This document shows positions 16,990 to 25,438 of a stretch of 64,000 nt of DNA, piece after piece. The DNA is taken from contig NZ_JASBRH010000009.1 in NCBI RefSeq assembly GCF_029961155.1, forward strand, positions 1 to 64,000, written 5' to 3'. The notes beneath the pieces were generated by a model, which was not told the origin of the DNA, made no database searches, and worked only from the letters and a program-made list of their open reading frames with translations. Each line of letters begins with the position of its first letter. Positions within the stretch are counted from its first letter, which is position 1. The translations under genes and the position numbers were made by a program. Origin of the DNA: Pontibacterium granulatum. GTDB taxonomy: Bacteria; Pseudomonadota; Gammaproteobacteria; Pseudomonadales; Balneatricaceae.

Positions 16990-18549
16990 ATGTCAAATGC
17001 TGATAAACCAGCGCCTCTTTCAACGACAACGGATTACCAGATAGGACAAGACAACATCCAGCCATTTGGTTTGGATATCCATAACTTGGTCTTTCCCGTC
17101 TCTGCAGTATGCATCGTTGTATTTGTCGCATTAACCCTAGTCTTTCAGGAACAGGCCGGCACGTTCTTTAACGAACTGCGCCCTTGGCTGACCACCCAGC
17201 TTGACTGGTTCTTTGTGGGTAGCATCAACTTCTTCATCCTGTTTTGCCTGTACGTCGCCTTCTCCAAGACCGGTCGCGTAAGAATCGGCGGCCCTGACGC
17301 CAAACCAGAATTCAGCTATCCAGGTTGGCTGGCGATGCTGTTCTCTGCCGGTATCGGTATCGGCCTGATGTTCTTTGGTGTGCTTGAGCCGGTTACGCAT
17401 ATGCTCAACCCACCACTGGGTATATCACCCGATGCCCCTGAAGCAGCACGCCTTGGTATCGCCGCGGCAACCTTCCACTGGGGTATGAGTGCCTGGGCGG
17501 TGTACGCGGTTGTTGGCTTGGCGTTAGCGTACTTCAGTTTTAACCACGGGCTGCCACTAACACTGCGCTCAGCATTCTTCCCTCTGCTGGGTGACCGCGT
17601 ATGGGGCTTTACCGGTCACGTAATCGATATCCTGGCGGTCTTTGCCACAATCTTTGGTTTGGCAACCTCGCTGGGTTACGGCGCCGAGCAGATCGCCGCG
17701 GGCCTGAACGAACTGTTCGAGATCTCCCCGTCCAATATCGTAAAGGTTGTTCTGATCATCGGTATCACGATGATTGCGATCGGTTCCTGTGTAGCGGGTC
17801 TCGATTCTGGTGTAAAACGCCTCAGTGAGATCAATATGGTAATGGCGGTTGGCCTGCTGCTGTTCGTACTGTTCAGCGGCCCAACACTGGAACTGCTGAG
17901 CAAGTTTATAATCGGGCTGGGCGACTATCTGATGTACAGCTTCCCACTGTCCAACCCTGTAGGACGAGAAGACACCGGCTTCTATCATGGCTGGACTACA
18001 TTCTACTGGGCATGGTGGATCGCGTGGTCTCCATTCGTGGGCATGTTTATCGCCCGCATCAGTAAAGGCCGCACCGTACGCGAATTCATCGTCTGTGTAC
18101 TGATCGTGCCAACGCTCTTCTGTCTGCTGTGGATGACCGTATTTGGTGGCGCAGCAATCGAGCAGATGGCAGGCGGCTACGACGGTGTGCGTGAAGCCGT
18201 AAACAACTGGCAGCCTGAAGTGGTGCTTTACCGCCTGCTGGCTGAACTACCGATGAGCTTTATCGTATCGTTTATCTCCCTGCTGCTGATCGTGATCTTC
18301 TTCGTAACCTCGTCTGACAGTGGTTCTCTGGTAATCGATACGATCACCGCGGGTGGTATCCTGAACCCACCACTGCCACAACGCATCTTCTGGTGCTCGT
18401 TTGAAGGTCTGGTAGCGATCGCACTGCTGCTGGGTGGTGGCCTGGGATCGCTGCAAGCGGCAACCGTGTCCACCGGTTTCCCGTTCTGTATCGTACTGTT
18501 GCTGATGTGTCTGAGCCTGTACAAAGGCCTGAGGCACGAACGGGTGTAA
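16990..18549 (+). CDS. BCCT family betaine/carnitine/choline-type transporter
   Basis: 519-residue, twelve-helix secondary transporter for quaternary-ammonium or sulfonium compounds. Family signatures: the glycine-rich helix SAGIGIGLMFFGVLEPV and the aromatic substrate-site/signature segment WTTFYWAWWIAWSPFVGMF, followed by ARISKGRTVREF. The C-terminal tail is very short (ends KGLRHERV), lacking the long regulatory tail of osmosensing BetP/BetT, so it looks like a nutrient-uptake carrier. Start placed at MSNADKPAPL (16990); a frame open to 16921 gives an unlikely extension. The gene is between terminators, so it has its own promoter, and is followed by a LysR gene. Confidence 0.92.
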   Translation: MSNADKPAPLSTTTDYQIGQDNIQPFGLDIHNLVFPVSAVCIVVFVALTLVFQEQAGTFFNELRPWLTTQLDWFFVGSINFFILFCLYVAFSKTGRVRIGGPDAKPEFSYPGWLAMLFSAGIGIGLMFFGVLEPVTHMLNPPLGISPDAPEAARLGIAAATFHWGMSAWAVYAVVGLALAYFSFNHGLPLTLRSAFFPLLGDRVWGFTGHVIDILAVFATIFGLATSLGYGAEQIAAGLNELFEISPSNIVKVVLIIGITMIAIGSCVAGLDSGVKRLSEINMVMAVGLLLFVLFSGPTLELLSKFIIGLGDYLMYSFPLSNPVGREDTGFYHGWTTFYWAWWIAWSPFVGMFIARISKGRTVREFIVCVLIVPTLFCLLWMTVFGGAAIEQMAGGYDGVREAVNNWQPEVVLYRLLAELPMSFIVSFISLLLIVIFFVTSSDSGSLVIDTITAGGILNPPLPQRIFWCSFEGLVAIALLLGGGLGSLQAATVSTGFPFCIVLLLMCLSLYKGLRHERV

Positions 18550-18567
18550 CCTGAGAACGTGATAAAC

Positions 18568-18605
18568 AAAGCCCGCTTTCTTAATGATCGCGGGCTTTTT
18601 TGTTT
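18568..18605 (+). terminator. rho-independent terminator after the BCCT gene
   Basis: AAAGCCCGC, 13-base loop, GCGGGC then seven T within 20-45 bp of the stop codon. Confidence 0.8.
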
Positions 18606-18690
18606 TCATATTTCGGAATACCGTCTCCCCCTGTTTTAGGATGAACGGATATTAAACGGGCGATAAATTACATCGTACCTGCAAACTACT

Positions 18691-18784
18691 GTAGCAGCCC
18701 TCTCCGAGGGCGACCGCGCTTTGGTGCAGGCTTTGCGGCCTTGTCGCAGTCGGCACCCTAAAGGGCATAAAAGACCGCTGCTAC
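18691..18784. repeat. REP-like palindromic element with GTAG/CTAC ends
   Basis: 94-bp element with outer inverse arms GTAGCAGC and GCTGCTAC, and G/C-rich inner sequence (CCCTCTCCGAGGGCG near the left end). It lies between the BCCT terminator and the LysR gene. Same architecture as the elements at 13080 and 48559, with different inner sequence. Confidence 0.5.
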
Positions 18785-18841
18785 GCGATTCGATGTAAAT
18801 TACCACCAAGTTGATAACCAGCAAGTGGATAAAAGGCTGTT

Positions 18842-19705
18842 ATGAATATCGAGAACCTGCGCGCCTTCCTGGAAGTCACCGCCACTGGCAGCTTTCAGAA
18901 AGCCTCTGAAAACCTGCATATCACCCAGTCCACCGTCAGTGCCCGAATCAAGGCACTGGAAGAACGGCTCAACCGTGAACTGTTCACCCGTAAACGGGAC
19001 GGCGTTGCGCTGAACAACGGCGGCAAGGCTTTTTATCCCTACGCCCTTTCCGTGGTGAAAACCTGGCAGCAGGCCCAGCAGGAGGTCTCTCTGCCACCGG
19101 GTGTAGAAGGCATAGTCAGCCTGGGCATTCCGGTGCATTACTGGAACAAGCTCTACTCTGACTGGCTGGATTGGATGAACGAGAATGCCCCCGGCATCGC
19201 CACCCGTATTCAGTCTGACTACTCGGTCTTCCTGCTCAACGAGATGCGAGACGGTCTGCTCGATCTGGCCCTAATTTTTGAACCGATGCACAGCCCCGGG
19301 CTACATATGGAGCCCCTGTTCGAAGAACCGCTGATTTTGGTCTCTACCGAACCACGTACTGTAGGCAGCGGTCATACCGAGGGCTACATCTACATCGACT
19401 GGGGCCATCAGTTTCAGGAGCAACACAACCACGAATACCCGGATGTGCCCCACCACCGTATTACCCTGGCACTGGAATACCAGGCTTTGGAACAGATGCT
19501 GGAGCGTGGTGGATCAGCCTACCTCGCCCACTCCACGGTGCAGAAGTATTTGGAGGAAGGGAAACTGTTTCGGGTAGAAGGTGCGAGGGAGTTTAAGCTG
19601 ACGATCTATCTGGCGGTTGCCGATGCACGGCGGAATGATCCCGCCGTACTACAGGCAATTGAAGGGTTAAGGGCTACGCGATTTGTTGGGGAGTATGGGG
19701 TGTGA
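18842..19705 (+). CDS. LysR-family transcriptional regulator
   Basis: 287-residue LysR regulator: N-terminal winged helix NLRAFLEVTATGSFQKASENLHITQSTVSARIKALEE-type DNA-binding domain (residues 4-62), then a substrate-binding domain. It is a clear paralogue of the LysR at 33347-34204: shared phrases include ENLHITQSTVSARIK, RKRDG, DLAL, TEPR, DWG and the C-terminal VEGA/VDGA region. It probably controls the adjacent BCCT-dehydrogenase cluster in response to its substrate (inference). Start at ATG 18842, without a strong ribosome-binding site. Confidence 0.9.
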   Translation: MNIENLRAFLEVTATGSFQKASENLHITQSTVSARIKALEERLNRELFTRKRDGVALNNGGKAFYPYALSVVKTWQQAQQEVSLPPGVEGIVSLGIPVHYWNKLYSDWLDWMNENAPGIATRIQSDYSVFLLNEMRDGLLDLALIFEPMHSPGLHMEPLFEEPLILVSTEPRTVGSGHTEGYIYIDWGHQFQEQHNHEYPDVPHHRITLALEYQALEQMLERGGSAYLAHSTVQKYLEEGKLFRVEGAREFKLTIYLAVADARRNDPAVLQAIEGLRATRFVGEYGV

Positions 19706-20100
19706 TGTGCGTTTCAGCGTGGAATATTAACATATCTAGGCCTCCCCCTCCGTGCCACGCGTAAACTGGATTATAGAAGTTGTCTACTAGTGTTGGTTAG
19801 CTAGACCAACCAATGATGGAATAATTGGTTACCAAAGAAATGTTTAGACATTCCAATAATGGATTACCTTTTGAACAACTGGCACGAACTTTCCAGCCTT
19901 GTTAGCGCGACATGGAACGGACATAAATGCCTTAATACAAAAGAAAATTATATTTATTCAACACTCTCTATAATTCGAACACGCTTCAAGTAATCTTGGA
20001 ATTTTTCTTGTTACCTTTTAGAGAAAAATAGTTCGAACAAAAAAGAAAGGGAGAGTAACACCCTCCCATTGAACATCCGACCTAAATTCTGTACTAGTTA
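19706..20100. other. A/T-rich left flank of the defence-type island
   Basis: About 395 bp with no credible gene. The sequence turns A/T-rich here. Small dyads are seen: GTTGGT-TAGCTAG-ACCAAC near 19793, TTGGTTACCAA near 19825, and two related words AATAATTGGTTACC / AATAATGGATTACC about 30 bp apart. No integrase, tRNA or clear target-site duplication was found. The terminator of the downstream operon lies at its right end. Confidence 0.4.
20037..20067 (-). terminator. rho-independent terminator of the Detocs-like operon
   Basis: GGGAG/CTCCC stem (20049-20067) with a purine A-rich tract (AACAAAAAAGAAA) on its left, giving a U-rich tail on the minus strand, about 35 bp after the stop of the effector gene. 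Confidence 0.65.
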
Positions 20101-21294
20101 CTAATTCCAGTCATAAACATACCAGCATATAAAAAGCAAAATCAACGGAGCATAAGCAGCCTTAAACACACCAAATAACTTTGCAAAATTATCTAAAGCC
20201 TTGTCTAACAAGGAGTAATCCCCATCAAAAGCGACAGCTTTTAATGAATGATCAGAATCAAGAAGCGGCATCCAATATTCATCAATAAACCCAGAATCCT
20301 TACAAAAAAAACTACTATGCCCACCTGAAAAAAACCTATTAACGAAATTATCATCAGACAAAGTACTAAAACCAACCTTCCCGTCCATCCCTGTACCAGG
20401 AACAAACGCCATACTTGCTAAAAGTGCTTTATCGTGAACCGCACAGTCGTTAACAATCCTAATACCCTTGCAGTTTCTGAGCTGACTAAAGTCATGATCC
20501 TGTTTAAGAACACTACCACTCAATACAACAAGATCAATATGCTGGAGCAAATGTTCATCAAATGACTCCAATGCATTAATCAGAACATAAGTACCAAAGC
20601 TATGGGAAAAGCAAACAATTCTTTTAGAGCTATTTTGTTCAATCCAACGCTTAAGGTCGCGTCTAAACCTCGAAACAATGGCATCTCTAAGAATTGGCAT
20701 CAAAAAGCTAAAAACATCAAATCTTGTATATTTAAAGCTAAGATGAGATACGTCTTTATCACAATATTCTGAATCAATTTTGCAATAAAGATCCTCCTGC
20801 CAACTTCCAAACGTGAGAATTCCGTGGACAGTCACAACAGCCAGCTCTCTTTCCTGTGTTTCCACTGAGTCGAGCGAACTAAATGAATAACGTGCTTGGC
20901 TTACTGCCTTAGTTAGCCAAGAAAAGTCGCCCGACCTTGAATGGTAAAGTTTAAAACCTAAGTTTTCAAACTCCAACTCCATGGCTGATGTATCTTTTTC
21001 AAGAGCTGTATAACCTATAACTCGTAATGGCTTTTTTAGAATTCTACCTTTAGATATCTCGCGTAATATCTTAGCACCAGCATCATCAAGAATATCCTTT
21101 TCCCCTTGATACACTGGAAGCGCCATATCTAGGAATAAGACAGGGTAGTAGCATCTTTTCAATGCACGCCGAGCTTCTTGGTAGCTTGCGACAATATCAA
21201 CATCAATTTTCATTGAATCAAATGAAGTCAAAAGCCTTTGGTGTAGCTTAGAGCTTCTTGAAATGTCATCATCTACGATCAAAATCTTATTCAT
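20101..21294 (-). CDS. Detocs-like effector: receiver domain fused to a membrane-anchored alpha/beta hydrolase
   Basis: 397 residues. Residues 1-130 are a response-regulator receiver: acidic pocket D8-D9-D10, phospho-acceptor D56 in VLFLDMALP, and T96 in IGYTALEK. Residues 150-345 look like an alpha/beta hydrolase: VTVHGILTFGSW (oxyanion-loop HG at 157-158), nucleophile elbow SHSFG with S232, and a late GGHSSFF whose H326 could be catalytic. A hydrophobic segment at 378-395 (YAPLILLFICWYVYDW) suggests membrane anchoring. No DNA-binding output domain. The domain order matches a DtcC-type effector of Detocs in which the nucleosidase is replaced by a hydrolase. Overlaps the receiver-only gene by 8 bp. 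Function inferred, not proven. Confidence 0.75.
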   Translation of the reverse strand: MNKILIVDDDISRSSKLHQRLLTSFDSMKIDVDIVASYQEARRALKRCYYPVLFLDMALPVYQGEKDILDDAGAKILREISKGRILKKPLRVIGYTALEKDTSAMELEFENLGFKLYHSRSGDFSWLTKAVSQARYSFSSLDSVETQERELAVVTVHGILTFGSWQEDLYCKIDSEYCDKDVSHLSFKYTRFDVFSFLMPILRDAIVSRFRRDLKRWIEQNSSKRIVCFSHSFGTYVLINALESFDEHLLQHIDLVVLSGSVLKQDHDFSQLRNCKGIRIVNDCAVHDKALLASMAFVPGTGMDGKVGFSTLSDDNFVNRFFSGGHSSFFCKDSGFIDEYWMPLLDSDHSLKAVAFDGDYSLLDKALDNFAKLFGVFKAAYAPLILLFICWYVYDWN

Positions 21295-21733
21295 AACGCC
21301 TAATTACTTCTCCTAACTCGTCTTTCCATTCGAATCCAGCGTGTTCGTAGAATATACACCCCAGATACATATCCTTATATTCATCTTTAGCAATTCTATC
21401 GATATCCTCAATCCCTCCCAATGCAGGATTATCTGTAAAGGATTTATACTGTGTCAAAAAAAGAAAATCGACATTAATTTTTCTTCTCTTGATCTGCCTG
21501 GCAATATCTAATCCGCCATAAGCTCTAAACTCACCACCTGACTGACCATTATTATCAAAAGTAGGCAAGCTCATATCTAGAATAGTTAAGTCGTAGTCGT
21601 TCTTAATCATATTCTTGATCGCCGACGAATAAGATCGACATAAATCAACTGTAGCAGTTTCAAATCGCTCCCGTATAAATTCCACTACTCGCTCACTCTT
21701 ATATTCTCCGTCCTCTACAAGCAAAATATTCAT
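21287..21733 (-). CDS. stand-alone receiver protein, DtcB-like
   Basis: 148 residues made of a single receiver domain: E7-D8 acidic residues, phospho-acceptor D53 in LTILDMSLPTF, and T in FLFLTQYKSF. It has no output domain. In Detocs systems the receiver-only DtcB draws phosphate from the kinase and prevents accidental effector activation; the same role is inferred here. It lies between the kinase gene (9-bp gap) and the effector gene (8-bp overlap), so expression is coupled. An unusual insertion (DNNGQSGGEFRAYGG) follows the phosphorylation site. Confidence 0.75.
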   Translation of the reverse strand: MNILLVEDGEYKSERVVEFIRERFETATVDLCRSYSSAIKNMIKNDYDLTILDMSLPTFDNNGQSGGEFRAYGGLDIARQIKRRKINVDFLFLTQYKSFTDNPALGGIEDIDRIAKDEYKDMYLGCIFYEHAGFEWKDELGEVIRRYE

Positions 21734-21742
21734 ATAGACTCC

Positions 21743-23335
21743 TTACATTGCCTTTGATATACACATTTTTTGACTAAAAACATTTTCGTCAACAGAAACA
21801 GAAAACTGAGCATTCTGACAGAAATCGATTAAATATCTGTATGTCTTGTACAGCCCTGTTCCTCCTTCTGTAGTGAGTAATTCATGATTATCGTCTACAC
21901 TAAAAGTAGGTACTTTATCCAATATTTTCTTTCTATTTATCTCTCTTAGCTTATCCACAGAGACAAAATTTGAAACAACGATTTCGATATCCCGACCATC
22001 ATCTGAGATCTGAGGTACAACCTTAAAGCCAGTATTCTTGCAGCCATGATTGATTGCATTTTGATATGACGTTACTAGAGACCTTACTAGTCCTACCATT
22101 TCATTTTTATTCAATGAACAGTCAGAATCTACTCCTTCAAAGTCTATAGCAATCTCTCTTGGGTCGTAAATTCCCCGAACATTCTCAATGGAAATCTTTA
22201 AAGCATAATCCAAAGAAATGCTTGTATAATGATCATTTCCTGGCTTAACAAACCAGCCTTCGATCAAAGATAACTCTTCAATAACCTTATTTTTTGCGAG
22301 AAATATTTCTTCTCTAAGAATGTTAAGTTCGATCTTCGCTGGGTTACTCTTAAGGCGAAGTACTAACTCATCAAAAAGCTTATTGAATTTTGGCTTTAGG
22401 TCTTTATTTATAAGAGATCTCATGACCCTGAAACAGGTGTCTAGTTGCTGCCATACAAAATCCTCACACAAAGTAAAGAATTCTTCTGGAGTATTCGCGG
22501 GTGAAGTAAACTCCCTAAACTCCTCTAGTTTTCCAGAACTATACGACAAGTTGAATGCAACGCTTCTGTTTGTTGCGTCTCGAGTAGCAACAGGCCAACC
22601 ATTAGCGAGATCAATTAGTTCATCAACCTTTGTAGAAAACCAAGCAAGTTGCTCATCAACAAAATCTAGAAAATCTTCTTGAGCTGCTAGCGCATACTGA
22701 TTCCGCCAATAACTATTTGACTCATAAGAATTCTCATCTACTTTTACAGTAACTAAGTTAGATGCTTCTAGAACACTTCTTATCTGGTTGGGCAAAACAC
22801 CATGCCTAATTTCCGAGCTCAAATACCTTACTAGACCATGGTCTCCATCGAATACGAAATCTTCTAAGACGCTATCGTACACGGTTCCAATCAGAAACTG
22901 CTTTATTTCATCCTCTGAGATTTCCTCACCTGAATCATTTACAAAATTAGCTAAGTCAGATTCTGAAATCCCATCCAAAAAACCTAGATATTCAAGGTAG
23001 GCCCCATAATCTTTAAGCTTTGATTTTTTAATACCATCTGAATCTATAGTTATTTTGTTGGTAACACTATGAGATGACACATTATCTAAAAGTAGTTCTT
23101 CATAAATCTTCTGTTCCTCTGAGTTTAGAGCTTCGTCTCCCTCTCCTTTTCTAGTCTTTAAAAAATCTATAACTTTCAACCTTTCAAACAGGAGCTTTTG
23201 TTTGGTGTCAATTTCAACTAGTATCCCCATGATCTCTGGCGTACATATTGATTCCAAAAAGAAACTCTTCTCCTGATCTAAATCACCCCAAATAGAATCA
23301 AGCTCACTAGGCTTATCCACACCTACAGAAAGCAC
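21743..23335 (-). CDS. histidine-kinase-like protein, DtcA-type kinase half
   Basis: 530 residues. The middle holds a helical segment with YLSSEIRHGVLPNQ; H178 is the likely phospho-acceptor. The C-terminal third is a GHKL ATPase: N-box SYQNAINHGCKN (about 420-432) and a G-box TEGGTGLYKTY (about 485-495). No membrane helices, so it is a cytoplasmic kinase. Starts at GTG 23335, inside the last codons of the upstream sensor gene (13-bp overlap, different frame) with only a weak GAAG before it. It is either a separate translationally coupled subunit or the second half of one protein made by frameshifting. A/T-rich codon use unlike the flanking chromosome. Confidence 0.72.
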   Translation of the reverse strand: MLSVGVDKPSELDSIWGDLDQEKSFFLESICTPEIMGILVEIDTKQKLLFERLKVIDFLKTRKGEGDEALNSEEQKIYEELLLDNVSSHSVTNKITIDSDGIKKSKLKDYGAYLEYLGFLDGISESDLANFVNDSGEEISEDEIKQFLIGTVYDSVLEDFVFDGDHGLVRYLSSEIRHGVLPNQIRSVLEASNLVTVKVDENSYESNSYWRNQYALAAQEDFLDFVDEQLAWFSTKVDELIDLANGWPVATRDATNRSVAFNLSYSSGKLEEFREFTSPANTPEEFFTLCEDFVWQQLDTCFRVMRSLINKDLKPKFNKLFDELVLRLKSNPAKIELNILREEIFLAKNKVIEELSLIEGWFVKPGNDHYTSISLDYALKISIENVRGIYDPREIAIDFEGVDSDCSLNKNEMVGLVRSLVTSYQNAINHGCKNTGFKVVPQISDDGRDIEIVVSNFVSVDKLREINRKKILDKVPTFSVDDNHELLTTEGGTGLYKTYRYLIDFCQNAQFSVSVDENVFSQKMCISKAM

Positions 23336-25122
23336 ATAGTCTTCAAAAATTCAGAGGTAGCCTCTTTAGATGAAAAATCGTTAAGCCGAAAATTAAAGTA
23401 ATAACAGATCAGAGCAGAAATCTCGCCCTCATACCTTTCCCTATCACCACTTATAATTGACGACATTTTTCTCAAAGGATAAAGAACACTATCTTTTATG
23501 CTATTTATGCATCCTTCTGAAACTCTATTAATCACCTCCATATAACTACCAACACAAATCTTCGAGTTTGCCCAAAGATACATATATTCCGAAGCTAGGA
23601 TATCCTTAACGCTAACCAACCCAGAAAGAATAGCATCAACTTTTTGAGAATCTGGCGTACTTTTCGACAACTCCACCTCTAAGTCATATCGTAACTTTCG
23701 ACTTTCACTTAGGTTTTCGTAGTCCACTACACTCAATGTAGACGATATTACATTGCGTTCTGATCCTTCATCACCGTTTAATGCAAATGAATAGTATTTT
23801 GGAGTAAGATCAAACTCACTAAACCCTAATGTTTTACAGGACGAACTAAGAGTATCTTGGTCAACAAAAGGATATGCTGTAAAGCACAACGGCCGAAGGG
23901 AAAAGATAAAGTCAAAACACAACCATCTAAAGCAAAAATTCTCTAAAGTGCTTTTTGACATTTGATAGCTTTGTGTTGATATTAAAAGACTGCATAGTGT
24001 TGTCGCTATCTGTTGATGAACACCACAAATTGCCACATCTTCATCGTCATCGTCGAGCTCATCCTGGCGACCAAGGTAAATTAAAGCTCTAGAGTAGATA
24101 TCCATAACTGAAAAATCCCGTGGATTTTCCACAAGTGCAGCCTCACAGCATTTCACTACCCTCTCATAATCTCCTGATGAGTAGAGTTGAATAATTTTTC
24201 TGAGGCGAGAATCCACTCGTATGCATATTCCTCCGCTTCTTGCATCACTGATATGTGTCCAGGATGTATCCGTTAGATAACCGCAGACTGCCTCACTAAA
24301 TTCAAACAGCAGCCGTTCCCACTCGTAAGAAAAATCTCCTTTAACATCGAGATATGCAACCGATACTCTCTTATATATGAACAGTCTATCAACCGGGCTC
24401 AATTTCTGAGAAAGGTATAGCAGTTCTTCTACTGAAATATCTTTATCCTTATCTCTTGGCAACAAATATAAAGATAGTAAGTCGGCATAACGCTCACTCC
24501 CATTACTTCTAAACTCCTTAAGCAAATTACCTAACACTTGGTTCTTAAAAGCCTCAGGGCTTTTTGCAGTATGTTTACTATATATTACATGTGCAACATG
24601 CGAGATATCGCTATCATTGAATGACTCTTTAAATCGATCAAGCTCTTCCAATTTTTTGAATCTATTATAAATACTCATTCGAGCATCTATAGCCCAAATA
24701 CTACTTCCACAAAGGCTATCAATCCGATCAACCAAACTCAAAGACTGCTCATAATCACCTATAATCAAAGCGCTTTCTAACTTGCACTTAAGATCATAGA
24801 ACGTATTTATGTCTGCAGCATGATCCTTTACGAATTGTTCAAACAATTTGATCTGAAATCTCAACGGAAGATCATATTGATTTTCACGATCTATAAACAG
24901 ATCAGATTTAATACCCTTAAGATTAAGAGAGGAAGTTATTATTCTATTCCTATAACAAACCCTAGAAAAGTATGCGACTGAATCTTCAGAAACGTCACTT
25001 AATGCATGAATTATTCTTGAAACCAGGATGATTTTGGGAGTTTTCTTTACACGAAACCCCTGCGTTATTTTCTTAGCAAGAAACAAATAGAAATGAGCAC
25101 CGCGAGCTTTCGTTCCTTTCAT
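23323..25122 (-). CDS. alpha-solenoid (TPR-like) sensor subunit of the Detocs-like system
   Basis: 599-residue cytoplasmic, helix-rich protein with TPR-like units, clearest at GDYEQSLSLVDRIDSLC (about residues 117-133) and GDYERVVKCCEAALVENPRD (about 313-332). I see no enzymatic motif. It is the first gene of the operon and overlaps the kinase gene by 13 bp. In Detocs the DtcA protein joins a solenoid sensor to the kinase, so this protein most likely senses the phage signal and controls the kinase (inference). The start ATG at 25122 has AGGGA nine bases upstream. Base composition is A/T-rich. A different role, such as scaffolding, cannot be excluded. Confidence 0.65.
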   Translation of the reverse strand: MKGTKARGAHFYLFLAKKITQGFRVKKTPKIILVSRIIHALSDVSEDSVAYFSRVCYRNRIITSSLNLKGIKSDLFIDRENQYDLPLRFQIKLFEQFVKDHAADINTFYDLKCKLESALIIGDYEQSLSLVDRIDSLCGSSIWAIDARMSIYNRFKKLEELDRFKESFNDSDISHVAHVIYSKHTAKSPEAFKNQVLGNLLKEFRSNGSERYADLLSLYLLPRDKDKDISVEELLYLSQKLSPVDRLFIYKRVSVAYLDVKGDFSYEWERLLFEFSEAVCGYLTDTSWTHISDARSGGICIRVDSRLRKIIQLYSSGDYERVVKCCEAALVENPRDFSVMDIYSRALIYLGRQDELDDDDEDVAICGVHQQIATTLCSLLISTQSYQMSKSTLENFCFRWLCFDFIFSLRPLCFTAYPFVDQDTLSSSCKTLGFSEFDLTPKYYSFALNGDEGSERNVISSTLSVVDYENLSESRKLRYDLEVELSKSTPDSQKVDAILSGLVSVKDILASEYMYLWANSKICVGSYMEVINRVSEGCINSIKDSVLYPLRKMSSIISGDRERYEGEISALICYYFNFRLNDFSSKEATSEFLKTMCFL

Positions 25123-25255
25123 TATTTTATTTCCCTATAGTATCCGTTACGGTAATAAGAATAGACACTCAAACCGCACCAAGGATTCATGTAAAATTCA
25201 GTGGATATTTTTTAATCACTATAGAACACACAAAATAAAAGAAAGGTAGATCGTT

Positions 25256-25325
25256 GATAGGCATACGTTTTCCTTAACATCGCGTGTACTTCCATCAGGG
25301 GAATAGCGTCAATCTGATGCCTATC
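25256..25325. repeat. inverted repeat at the right edge of the island
   Basis: GATAGGCAT (25256-25264) and its exact inverse ATGCCTATC (25317-25325), 52 bp apart, between the start of the sensor gene and the terminator of the enolase-family gene. It is close to where base composition returns to the chromosomal style. Confidence 0.35.
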
Positions 25326-25376
25326 CTCACACAATCACTGTGTAGTGTGAAGAGGTAAGCCATTGTTTGTAGTCAC

Positions 25377-25404
25377 AAAAAAGGCCGGTCTTCTCAGACC
25401 AGCC
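25377..25404 (-). terminator. rho-independent terminator of the enolase-family gene
   Basis: GGCCGGTCT/AGACCAGCC stem with one mismatch and six A on its left (U-run on the minus strand), about 35 bp after the stop codon at 25439. Confidence 0.7.
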
Positions 25405-25438
25405 TCTCTCGCTCAGATGTATTGGTAACGGATAGCGC

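Noticed and set aside
20101-25122. Prophage or transposon carrying the island
   Set aside because: No integrase, transposase, phage structural gene or clear target-site duplication was seen; only base composition points to transfer.
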